From Oceanihabitans gracilariae (GTDB taxonomy: Bacteria > Bacteroidota > Bacteroidia > Flavobacteriales > Flavobacteriaceae), in assembly GCF_042684485.1 (NCBI RefSeq), contig NZ_JBHULM010000007.1:310001-374000 (forward strand): a stretch of 64,000 bases of DNA, in the 5' to 3' direction. The position numbers were made by a program, and so were the translations under genes. The notes beneath the pieces are model-generated. The model saw only the letters and a list, made by a program, of their open reading frames with translations, made no database searches and had not been told where the DNA came from. Positions 8,569 to 16,659 of the stretch are shown here, piece by piece. Position 1 is the first letter of the stretch. Every line of letters starts with the position of its first letter.

Positions 8569-9768
8569 ATGTCTAAACCATTATCCCCTTTTACTAAACA
8601 ACAATTAATACCTCAAGAAGAAACTCTTGAGGTTTTTAAGCAAAAAGGAAATCTTTTTATAGGTATACCTAAAGAAACCGCATTTCAAGAAAAACGTGTA
8701 TGCCTAACTCCTGACGCTGTTTCTGCACTTGTTAGCAATGGACATAGAGTTTTAATGGAAACAGGTGCTGGTGAAGGAGCAAAATTTAGTGATAAAAATT
8801 ATAGTGAAGCTGGCGCAGAAATAACCAATGATACTGCAAAAGTATTTGGTTGTCCCATAGTTTTAAAAGTTGAACCTCCTACTCCAGAGCAAATCAACTT
8901 AATAAATCCGCAGAGTATCTTAATTTCTGCATTACAATTAAAAACACAATCAAAAAAATATTTTGAAACTTTAGCCAATAAGCGCATTACTGCTCTTGCT
9001 TTTGAATTTATTAGAGATGAAGTTGGCTCTTATCCTGCTGTACGCTCTTTAAGTGAAATTGCAGGAACTTCTGCTGTTTTAATTGCTTCAGAATTATTAA
9101 GTAATGTTAATGAAGGTAACGGACTAATGTTTGGTAATATTAGTGGTGTTCCTCCTATAGAAGTGGTTATTATTGGAGCTGGAACTGTTGGTGAATTTGC
9201 TGCTAGAAGCTCTATTGGTCTTGGTGCTAACGTTAAGGTGTTTGATAACTCTATTACCAAACTTAGAAGAATGCAAACCAATTTAGGTATGACCATTTAT
9301 ACTTCTACCTTACAACCTAAAAATTTAGCAAAAGCCTTAAAAAGATGCGATGTAGCCATTGGTGCTATTAGAGGAAAAAACAGAGCGCCAATTGTGGTAA
9401 CCGAAGGCATGGTAAGCAATATGAAAACAGGTGCTGTTATTATAGATGTAAGTATTGATATGGGAGGATGTATTGAAACTAGTGAAGTTACAACACATAA
9501 ACACCCTACTTTTGTGAAACATGGTGTGATACATTATTGTGTACCAAATATTCCTGCAAGATATGCTAGAACTGCCTCTATTTCAATTAGTAATATGTTT
9601 ACACCTTATCTTTTAAAAATTGCAGAAGATGGTGGACTAGAAAATTCTTTAAGATTTGATAAAGGTTTAAAAAATGGGTTGTACTTTTACCACGGAATAT
9701 TAACTAACAAATCTGTTGGTGAATGGTTCGATTTAAAACATAGCGATATTAACTTACTTATTTTTTAA
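8569..9768 (+). CDS. ald: Alanine dehydrogenase
   Basis: Catalyses NAD-dependent oxidative deamination of L-alanine to pyruvate and ammonia, or the reverse. The 399-residue product from ATG 8569 (MSKPLSPFTKQQL) has the N-terminal substrate-binding half with the FIGIPKETAFQEKRVCLTP signature and a Rossmann domain with VVIIGAGTVGEFAA in the middle. A TTG eight in-frame codons further upstream (8542) would lengthen it; the ATG is preferred because the N-terminus then matches bacteroidal homologues as I recall them. It is followed after two bases by a small membrane-protein gene, so the two probably form an operon. Confidence 0.93.
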   Translation: MSKPLSPFTKQQLIPQEETLEVFKQKGNLFIGIPKETAFQEKRVCLTPDAVSALVSNGHRVLMETGAGEGAKFSDKNYSEAGAEITNDTAKVFGCPIVLKVEPPTPEQINLINPQSILISALQLKTQSKKYFETLANKRITALAFEFIRDEVGSYPAVRSLSEIAGTSAVLIASELLSNVNEGNGLMFGNISGVPPIEVVIIGAGTVGEFAARSSIGLGANVKVFDNSITKLRRMQTNLGMTIYTSTLQPKNLAKALKRCDVAIGAIRGKNRAPIVVTEGMVSNMKTGAVIIDVSIDMGGCIETSEVTTHKHPTFVKHGVIHYCVPNIPARYARTASISISNMFTPYLLKIAEDGGLENSLRFDKGLKNGLYFYHGILTNKSVGEWFDLKHSDINLLIF

Positions 9769-9770
9769 TT

Positions 9771-10139
9771 GTGCAATTAATACAACGTATAGGTTATTAC
9801 CTAGGAGGTTTCTCTATAGGATTAGTACTTTTAGCTTTTTTCTTAAACGGAAAAAAAACATCTTGTGCTTATGGTCCTGAAGCCAGAGTTATAAAAAACA
9901 TAAACACTAAAAAACTGGTGTATAGTGACTCTATATACTCTGTTATTTCTGAAAAAAAATTAGATAGTGCTACCATTAAAAAAGCACTATTAAAAGGAGA
10001 TGTAGATTTTAGTATGAGTAATACAAGACAAAAACCATGTGGTATTTATGCTATTGAAAGCTATATCGATGATGAAGAAGTAATACTTACAGTAGAAAAT
10101 TGTGATAGCATTGCTACTTTAAAAAATATTAAATGGTAA
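9771..10139 (+). CDS. DUF4258-like small membrane-anchored protein
   Basis: The 122-residue product starts at GTG 9771 (MQLIQRIGYYLGGF), two bases after ald. A single N-terminal membrane segment (about 9-26, GGFSIGLVLLAFFL) precedes a soluble domain with ASCAYGPEAR-like and CDSIATLKNI motifs. It resembles the DUF4258 proteins that follow ald in other Flavobacteriaceae; this is from family memory rather than an alignment. It likely faces the periplasm or cytosol as a membrane-tethered domain. Function unknown. Confidence 0.7.
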   Translation: MQLIQRIGYYLGGFSIGLVLLAFFLNGKKTSCAYGPEARVIKNINTKKLVYSDSIYSVISEKKLDSATIKKALLKGDVDFSMSNTRQKPCGIYAIESYIDDEEVILTVENCDSIATLKNIKW

Positions 10140-10177
10140 AAAAAAAGCTTCATAAATATTTATGAAGCTTTTTTTTT
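10138..10177. terminator. Strong bidirectional rho-independent terminator
   Basis: A perfectly symmetric 34-bp hairpin (10141-10174) centred on AATATT, with GCTTCATAAA arms and A/T runs on both sides. It lies between two convergent genes, the DUF4258-like gene and the T9SS-sorted protein, and can serve both strands. Confidence 0.92.
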
Positions 10178-10192
10178 AGTGGTTTAGAAAGA

Positions 10193-11719
10193 CTAATTTC
10201 TAATAATTTTCTTTGTTTCTTTTTTTCCGTTAATCTCAACAGATAATAAATAAACACCTGTTGGATAAGAAGATAAATCTACTGTTAATGTGTTTTCATT
10301 ATTAACTACCTTATTTATTAAGGTTCTTCCTAAAAAATCGTGTAATTGTATTGCAGAAACTGTATTGTTTTGTCCTGACACTTTAACCGTTACTACGTTA
10401 TTTGTAGGGTTAGGAAATACAGAAAGCACATTACTAGTTTCTTCTATTTCATTATCATTTGTACTTAAAAGCGATTGTGGATATTCTAAAACCCAAGCAG
10501 GAGGATTAGGATCTTGCATGATACTACTATCATCCCAATTACTTGCAAAAAGAATTTTTGTACCATCTCTATTTGGAACAGCCATAGTAGAGTGTCCGTT
10601 TCCTGGAGAAACATCATTATTGTGTTTTGTATAACGCTCTATAATTCCTGAATCATCCAATTTAATGGCAAAAATTTCTCTAGAAGCAACATCGTGACTA
10701 GTACAACATTGTTCACTTACATAAGCCCAACCTGGTCTATCTGTGTTTCTACAACTAATATGTCCTCCCCAAATTCCTCCAGGGTATTGAAATAAAGGAG
10801 TTACTCCTTGACCATCTAATCGAGCACAATACACGTAAGAATCATTACTCCAACCATCAGGACCTTCATAAGCAACCATAACATCGTTTCCGTATGCATC
10901 AATTCCTAAATCTCCATGCGCTGTAATATCATATATATGTCTTTCGTTTTGAAAATTTAAATCGTAAGATTTTAAACCTGCAGTAGCTCCAGAACCATCT
11001 GTTCTCCAAGAAACAACAGCAAAGTTTCCTAATTGTGAAACAGAAAACCAATCTAAATCACCACTAGAACCTATATTTTTTGTTCCAACAATTTGATCTT
11101 CTTCAATATCATATACTATTAGCGTTCTATCGCTTCCGTTTTGACCAATTAAACCAACATATTTATCATCATTAGACTGGTTTCCTTCTCCGTAACCAAA
11201 ATCTAAACTAGAATATTCACTAAAAGTTCTTAAAGTTACTCTAGTATTGTTAAGCACATTAAATTTAACAAACTGGTTTCCAGGCGTACCATACATATAA
11301 TTAGGTTCTGTATTTGCCCATCTACCATAAGATGGTATATCTCTCCAGTATAAAAACTCAAAAGTTTCTCCATCTAAAATTGCTGCTGGATAACCTGCTA
11401 ATTTAATTAAAGACCCATCAGAATTCCATGTTTGGTCTTTAGCGTAGTTATGTCTAACTCTAATAGAAGTGGTACCAAAAACGTTTTTATCGCTTATTCT
11501 GGTAATTGTACTTCCAGATAAGTTTTCGGTAAAAGATTCTAAATAATCAGGGAATGCTCCTGTAGGTGCTTCGTAAGAATCGTAGTTTACTGTAGAAAGT
11601 AATTCTTGTTCGGGATAATTTTGGGCTTTTAAAACTGTAACACTTGATAATAAAGTAAATAATAATGCCTTTTTTAATTTTCTGTTTGGCAGAAACTTTT
11701 TCGTTAAATTTTTATTCAT
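10193..11719 (-). CDS. Secreted protein with T9SS type A C-terminal sorting domain
   Basis: The 508-residue product has an N-terminal signal peptide (KKALLFTLLSSVTVLKAQ, cleavage after about residue 33). Its C-terminal domain of about 80 residues (from VFPNPTNNVVTVKVSG to LSVEINGKKETKKIIRN) is the type A sorting domain used by the type IX secretion system for export across the outer membrane. The central region of about 390 residues contains repeated aromatic and Gly/Asp-rich beta-strand segments, for example DRPGWAYVSEQCC, and could be a beta-propeller-like fold; no catalytic motif is recognised. It is monocistronic, with a strong terminator at its 3' end. Confidence 0.85.
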   Translation of the reverse strand: MNKNLTKKFLPNRKLKKALLFTLLSSVTVLKAQNYPEQELLSTVNYDSYEAPTGAFPDYLESFTENLSGSTITRISDKNVFGTTSIRVRHNYAKDQTWNSDGSLIKLAGYPAAILDGETFEFLYWRDIPSYGRWANTEPNYMYGTPGNQFVKFNVLNNTRVTLRTFSEYSSLDFGYGEGNQSNDDKYVGLIGQNGSDRTLIVYDIEEDQIVGTKNIGSSGDLDWFSVSQLGNFAVVSWRTDGSGATAGLKSYDLNFQNERHIYDITAHGDLGIDAYGNDVMVAYEGPDGWSNDSYVYCARLDGQGVTPLFQYPGGIWGGHISCRNTDRPGWAYVSEQCCTSHDVASREIFAIKLDDSGIIERYTKHNNDVSPGNGHSTMAVPNRDGTKILFASNWDDSSIMQDPNPPAWVLEYPQSLLSTNDNEIEETSNVLSVFPNPTNNVVTVKVSGQNNTVSAIQLHDFLGRTLINKVVNNENTLTVDLSSYPTGVYLLSVEINGKKETKKIIRN

Positions 11720-12157
11720 TTTGTTAAGGGATATTGCTATTAATCAGGTGCTAAACTAAAATTTAAGAAAATAAAAAAATTTAAACATTCTAATTATTCG
11801 ATGAAATACACTCTATTTGTAAGTATTGAATTACTTTTTATGCATTTTGTAGGCATTTATTCACTCTTAATCGATTTTTAATCAATCTGTTACGAGCTAA
11901 TTTACGTACACAAACAAAGTATATATACGCAAGTAATTGCAAAATAGATTTTTTTATTGAAAAAAAAATAAAAAAAGCTAATTACCTGATAATCTACGTG
12001 TAAGAAAAAATAACAATACAGTTTATATACAAAAGAGGTATTTCATCTAATATCTACTAACTAACTGTTTTAAAATCTAAAAATACATTACATTTATTGA
12101 GCTATTAATCAAGATTATGTACTACTCTTTGTACCTAATCGTACAACCAAGAATTTT
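11720..12157. promoter_or_regulatory. Long intergenic leader region before the polysaccharide locus
   Basis: These 438 bp separate the divergent T9SS-protein gene from the first glycosyltransferase gene. No ORF is convincing. The region is very AT-rich and holds promoters for both directions, but I found no exact TAnnTTTG box for the plus strand. The last 30 bp carry an inverted repeat (TTGTAC at 12129-12134 and GTACAA at 12141-12146) followed by a T-run. Confidence 0.5.
12129..12157 (+). promoter_or_regulatory. Hairpin plus T-run just before first polysaccharide gene
   Basis: TTGTAC-N6-GTACAA (12129-12146) followed by ATTTTTTG, with the last TTG serving as the start codon of the glycosyltransferase. 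It could be an attenuator-like hairpin or an operator. The stem has only 6 bp, so terminator strength would be low. Confidence 0.4.
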
Positions 12158-13249
12158 TTGAAAAGAAAAAAACTTGCCTTTATAATACCTAGCCTAAAAG
12201 CTGGAGGTGCAGAACGCGTTGTTTCTACATTAACTAATCAACTAATACTTGATTTTGATATAGTTATTGTGGTTTTATACGCTTGTAAACCTTTTTACCA
12301 TTTAAACCCAGAAATACAAGTTGTATTCTGTAAAGAAACATATAATAGTACTCCTTCTTTTTTTCAGTCTATAGCTAATCATCTAGCATTAAAAAACACC
12401 TGTAAAAAAGTAATATTAAAAGAAAAGGCAGATATTATTATTGGTTTTACAACCATAGCCAATATATATAGTGTACTAATAGCCAAGCAAATCAAGGTGC
12501 CTTCTATTATTAGTGAACGCATTCATCCGCAATTTGGTAGTATTAGTAATTTTTGGGTAAAAGTGCGAAAGATTATTTATCCAAAAACGAATGCACTTGT
12601 TATACAAACTAAAGAGATAAAAGACTTTTTTACTAAATACGTACAAGAAGAAAAGGTTAAAATTATTAATAACCCATTAGCCGAAGAGTTAGTAGCACAA
12701 AGAAATATACAAACTATAAAATCAAACCATATAATTTGTGTTGGCAGATTAACAGAGCAAAAAAACCAAGAACTTTTAATACGTGCTTTTGCAAACATTA
12801 AAAGAGGTGACTGGAAACTTTTACTTATAGGTGAAGGCAATAAAAAAGAAGCTTACAAACAACTTGTAGATGATTTAAAAATCAACGACAGCGTAGTCTT
12901 TATTGGTAATGTAAAAGATGTTTCGGCTTATTATAACAGTGCTAAAATATTTGTATTACCGTCTAACTACGAAGGTTTTCCTAATGCGTTAATTGAAGCT
13001 ATGTATTTTGGGCTTTCTTGTATAGCTACAAATTGTCCTTCTGGTCCTTCAGAAATTATTAATGATGGTGAAAACGGGTTTTTAATTCCTGTAAAAGATC
13101 AATTAACATTAGAGCAAAAGCTTTCAACACTAATAAATAATAACAATTTACAAACTCAATTTAGTAAAAAAGCAATGCGTAGCACAAAACCGTTTGAAGC
13201 TCCATCTATAGCAAATACATGGAAAGAGTTAATTTCTAAATTTTTATAA
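12158..13249 (+). CDS. Glycosyltransferase family 4 protein
   Basis: A 363-residue GT-B retaining glycosyltransferase. The N-terminal acceptor domain has the PSLKAGGAERVVSTL signature, and the C-terminal nucleotide-sugar domain has ICVGRLTEQKNQELLIRAF (about 188-206) and the E-x7-E motif region in NYEGFPNALIEAM followed by ATNCPSGPSEII. It starts at TTG 12158 (MKRKKLAFIIPS); no ATG precedes the conserved motif. It is the first gene of the polysaccharide locus and probably adds one sugar to the lipid-linked repeat unit at the cytosolic membrane face. Donor and acceptor cannot be predicted from sequence. Confidence 0.9.
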   Translation: MKRKKLAFIIPSLKAGGAERVVSTLTNQLILDFDIVIVVLYACKPFYHLNPEIQVVFCKETYNSTPSFFQSIANHLALKNTCKKVILKEKADIIIGFTTIANIYSVLIAKQIKVPSIISERIHPQFGSISNFWVKVRKIIYPKTNALVIQTKEIKDFFTKYVQEEKVKIINNPLAEELVAQRNIQTIKSNHIICVGRLTEQKNQELLIRAFANIKRGDWKLLLIGEGNKKEAYKQLVDDLKINDSVVFIGNVKDVSAYYNSAKIFVLPSNYEGFPNALIEAMYFGLSCIATNCPSGPSEIINDGENGFLIPVKDQLTLEQKLSTLINNNNLQTQFSKKAMRSTKPFEAPSIANTWKELISKFL

Positions 13250-13253
13250 TAAA

Positions 13254-14201
13254 ATGCAGTTAACTAATTTATTACCTACATATAAAGAACACGAAAAACA
13301 TAACTTTAGTTATACGTTTACCATATTTACTCCTATTTACAATAGAGCAAATACGCTAGCGCGTGTTTTTAAATCTTTAAATGCACAAACTTTTAAAGAT
13401 TTTGAATTGGTATTAATTAATGATGGCTCTAAAGACAACTCTCATGAAGTAGCTTTAGAATTAATAAAAACAGCCACGTTTCCTGTAAACTATATAAACA
13501 ACAGCATTAATAAACATAAAATGGCTTGTTTTATGCAAGCTATACAAATTGCTAAAGGAGCTTTTATTTTACCTTTTGATTCGGATGATGAATGTACTGC
13601 AGATGCCTTACAAGTATTTAAAGACGAATATGATGCTATACCTAAAGAAAGACAAAAAACCATAAGTGGTGTTACTTGTTTATGTAATGATCAATTTGGT
13701 AATTTAGTTGGTGAGCCTTTTAAAACTTCTCCGTATTACAGTAACACCTTTAAGCAACAAATGGAGCAACCCAATGCTTCAGAAAAATGGGGATTTACTA
13801 AAACTGAAGTTCTAAAAAATATTCAGGTTAACAGTAATATTTTTTCTCGTGGTTATATACCTGAAGGTGTTATTTGGGAACTCATTGCCAAACAAGGCTT
13901 TGAAACCAAATACATAAACACAACACTAAGAACCTATTATTTAGATACTGAAAATGCTATTTCTATTCAAAATCACGAAAAAGACGCTTTTGGTATGGCT
14001 ATATATTCCTTATCTATTTTAAACTGGTATTATCAAGACTATTTATACAAAAAACCACTACTCTTTTTAAAACGTGTATACACCTTATTAAGAGCATCAC
14101 AATATTTAGAATTTAAATTAAAAGACTATCAAAAAGCTATTAAAAGCAAGTTATTAAAAACCATTTTCACCATTGGCTGGCCCTTAAAAAAACTATTATA
14201 A
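13254..14201 (+). CDS. Glycosyltransferase family 2 protein
   Basis: A 315-residue GT-A inverting glycosyltransferase. The nucleotide-binding start FTIFTPIYNRANTLARVF lies near residue 22, followed by LINDGSKDNSHE and the DxD-type metal motif FDSDDE (about residues 108-113). It starts four bases after the preceding GT4 gene. The short C-terminal extension (LLKTIFTIGWPLKKLL) is hydrophobic and basic and may contact the membrane. It likely adds a sugar to the repeat unit of the surface polysaccharide. Confidence 0.9.
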   Translation: MQLTNLLPTYKEHEKHNFSYTFTIFTPIYNRANTLARVFKSLNAQTFKDFELVLINDGSKDNSHEVALELIKTATFPVNYINNSINKHKMACFMQAIQIAKGAFILPFDSDDECTADALQVFKDEYDAIPKERQKTISGVTCLCNDQFGNLVGEPFKTSPYYSNTFKQQMEQPNASEKWGFTKTEVLKNIQVNSNIFSRGYIPEGVIWELIAKQGFETKYINTTLRTYYLDTENAISIQNHEKDAFGMAIYSLSILNWYYQDYLYKKPLLFLKRVYTLLRASQYLEFKLKDYQKAIKSKLLKTIFTIGWPLKKLL

Positions 14202-14207
14202 ATTTCA

Positions 14208-15545
14208 TTGAAAATAACCAACTACATACCATCCTTTAAAAAGGCAATAAAAAATCCTACTGTAATTAATGTTATTACTGTAGCTGTAATTAGTATTTTA
14301 GTAAAAGGACTAGGATTCTATAAAGAAATTATTGTTGCTGGTTCTTTTGGCTTGTCTGAGTTATTAGACACTTTTTTTATAGCTGCACTGCTTCCAGGAT
14401 TTATTAATGAGGTTTTCTTAAACGCTTTTAAAGCAGTGTTTATACCCAATTATATAGCCGAAAAAAAATCTACAAACAATCTTGGCGCTTTTCAGTCTGC
14501 TAGTTTTATTATAACACTTAGTGTTGCAGGTGTATTTATTATTATATCGTATTTATTTACAGATGTTTTTTTAGAAACTTTTTTTAAAGGGCATACCTCA
14601 GAATACTACGCTTTAATTACAACACAGTTATACTATCTTTTACCTTGTATACTTTTTTGGGGATTTGCCTCCTTACTAAGTGGCTTATTAAATATTTATG
14701 ATGAGTTTAAATTCGCATCTATATATCCTGTACTTACTTCAATAGCCATGATAATTTGTCTTCTTTTTTTTAAAGAACAATTACAAGAAAAAGTACTTGC
14801 TGTTGGTATGCTTATAGGTAGTATAGCACAATTTATTTTTTTACTAATAGTAGCTATTCACAAACAAATTATAAAAATTTCTAAACCCGATTTTTTAGGC
14901 TTGCATACACAAACCATGTTTAAGCAGGTTCCTGCAAAAGTATCTTCTGGCTTTTTAACAGGATTAATTTCTGTTACAGATCAGTTTTTTGCAGCACAAC
15001 TAATTATAGGTTCTATTACTGCTTTAAATTACGGATTACGTATTCCTGCATTTTTTACGGCAATAATTGTAATGGCTTTAGGTAACGTGCTACTTCCCTA
15101 TTTTTCAAAACTATCTTTAAGCAATAAAGACGAAGCATTTAAAAAGCTCTACTATATCTTAAAGCGTTTATTTCTTGGCTTAATTGTAGTAAGCGTAGTG
15201 CTTATTCTTCTTTCAGATTTTATTGTAGAATTATTTTTTGAACGAAATGAATTTTCATCAGAAGACACCAAAATAGTAGCAAACATTCAACGTATGTTTT
15301 TAATAGGCCTGCCTTTTACTATCTGCGGAAACATTATTGTTAGATTTTTAACCAGTATTAATAAAAACGCTTTTATGGCTTACATTTCATTTGTAACAGT
15401 CATCTTAAACATCATTTTAGATATTGTTTTAATGAAATACTATGGTGTGTTTGGTATTGCATTATGTACAGCCTTATTACAAATGTTTAGAAGTTTAGTA
15501 TATTTAAAGTACACTACAAATCAGCAAAAAGTTTTAGCTACATGA
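14208..15545 (+). CDS. MurJ/Wzx-like lipid-linked oligosaccharide flippase
   Basis: A 445-residue polytopic membrane protein of the MOP exporter superfamily. It starts at TTG 14208 and has about 12 predicted transmembrane segments. The N-terminal part (LVKGLGFYKEIIVAGSFGLSELLDTFF) and the PGFINEVFLNAFKAVFIP segment resemble MurJ/MviN more than classical Wzx proteins. In this locus it most likely flips the undecaprenyl-linked repeat unit to the periplasm. A true peptidoglycan MurJ would normally be elsewhere in the genome; its position between glycosyltransferases and a Wzy-like protein argues for polysaccharide export. Overlaps the next gene by 4 bp. Confidence 0.82.
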   Translation: MKITNYIPSFKKAIKNPTVINVITVAVISILVKGLGFYKEIIVAGSFGLSELLDTFFIAALLPGFINEVFLNAFKAVFIPNYIAEKKSTNNLGAFQSASFIITLSVAGVFIIISYLFTDVFLETFFKGHTSEYYALITTQLYYLLPCILFWGFASLLSGLLNIYDEFKFASIYPVLTSIAMIICLLFFKEQLQEKVLAVGMLIGSIAQFIFLLIVAIHKQIIKISKPDFLGLHTQTMFKQVPAKVSSGFLTGLISVTDQFFAAQLIIGSITALNYGLRIPAFFTAIIVMALGNVLLPYFSKLSLSNKDEAFKKLYYILKRLFLGLIVVSVVLILLSDFIVELFFERNEFSSEDTKIVANIQRMFLIGLPFTICGNIIVRFLTSINKNAFMAYISFVTVILNIILDIVLMKYYGVFGIALCTALLQMFRSLVYLKYTTNQQKVLAT

Positions 15546-16657
15546 AAGAAATACTAAAACATAGCATACTTGCATTAACCATATTAAACCTACCTACATT
15601 TGGTTTAATATCCTTTAATCCTGCATTAGGTTCTTTAGCAGCTGCACTTTCTTTGGTTTCTTTAGCATTGTACTATTTTTTCATTAAAAAAAGTAAACCA
15701 TTAATTGCATTACTAATAATAGGAATACTCTACTACTCTATTTCTGGGTTTAGCTTTACAGGCGAATTAGAAATGTTTATTAAAGATATTTTCAGGTACT
15801 TTTTATTTATTTTATCGGTTACAGAAGTTGCTAAAAACACTACAAATGCCCAAGCTTGTTTTTATTTAGTAATAGGTGCTATGAGCGTAATATTAAACGC
15901 ATTGGTGTTTTCTGACGAATATGGTAGATATGCTGGTTTTTATATAAATCCTAATCGCGCAGGATTAGTCTGTATTTTAGGCTTTGCTTTTACCTATAGA
16001 TTAGCCAACAAAAAGCTTAAATTAATTGCGCAATTAATATTCACATTAGCAGGTATTGCTACACTTTCTCGTTATTTCTTACTGCTTTTATTATTGGTAA
16101 ATATAACCTCGTTATTTGCCAACAAAAAAAATATTATTGGCTTATTGGTTGGTGCAGTAGGTATTGTTATTATTATAAACACTCCTGCTTTTCAACTTAA
16201 TAAAGATAGGTTTAATGCGCTTGAAAGTTTTTTTAGCGAAGGCGAAGTAAAAACCACAACCATAACTAGAGAATCTAGACAAGAAACCTGGGCTCTTTAT
16301 ACAGACGCTATATTAAACAATGCATTAATTGGTAATGGTTATGGATCTATGCAAGGACATCAAGGAGATACTGTTGGTATTAAAGTTGGTGTACATAACA
16401 CTTATTTAATGGTATTAGGCGAAGCTGGAATACTTCCTTTTTTACTATTGTTTATATTTTACACTAGTATGGTTTTTAAAAGCCTGAGGCATTTTTCTAC
16501 CAATCCAGAATACCTATACATGTCATTAATAATGGCTTCGTATTTAATGGTTTCGCATAATTATTTTTACAACTATATCATTCTATTTTTCACCATATGG
16601 CTGTACACAAGGCTTAGTATGGATACTGAAAATGAAGAAAACTTAATAACAGAATAA
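15542..16657 (+). CDS. O-antigen ligase / Wzy-like polymerase
   Basis: A 371-residue protein with about ten membrane segments, arranged as expected for the O-antigen ligase/polymerase family. The large periplasmic loop with the family motif lies in the C-terminal half: ALIGNGYGSMQGHQGD followed by VGVHNTYLMVLGEAG (about 272-315). It polymerises or ligates lipid-linked glycan repeats in the periplasm. Because a flippase and Wza/Wzc-type exporters are in the same locus, I favour a Wzy polymerase. Its ATG overlaps the preceding stop (ATGA). Confidence 0.82.
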   Translation: MKEILKHSILALTILNLPTFGLISFNPALGSLAAALSLVSLALYYFFIKKSKPLIALLIIGILYYSISGFSFTGELEMFIKDIFRYFLFILSVTEVAKNTTNAQACFYLVIGAMSVILNALVFSDEYGRYAGFYINPNRAGLVCILGFAFTYRLANKKLKLIAQLIFTLAGIATLSRYFLLLLLLVNITSLFANKKNIIGLLVGAVGIVIIINTPAFQLNKDRFNALESFFSEGEVKTTTITRESRQETWALYTDAILNNALIGNGYGSMQGHQGDTVGIKVGVHNTYLMVLGEAGILPFLLLFIFYTSMVFKSLRHFSTNPEYLYMSLIMASYLMVSHNYFYNYIILFFTIWLYTRLSMDTENEENLITE

Positions 16658-16659
16658 CT

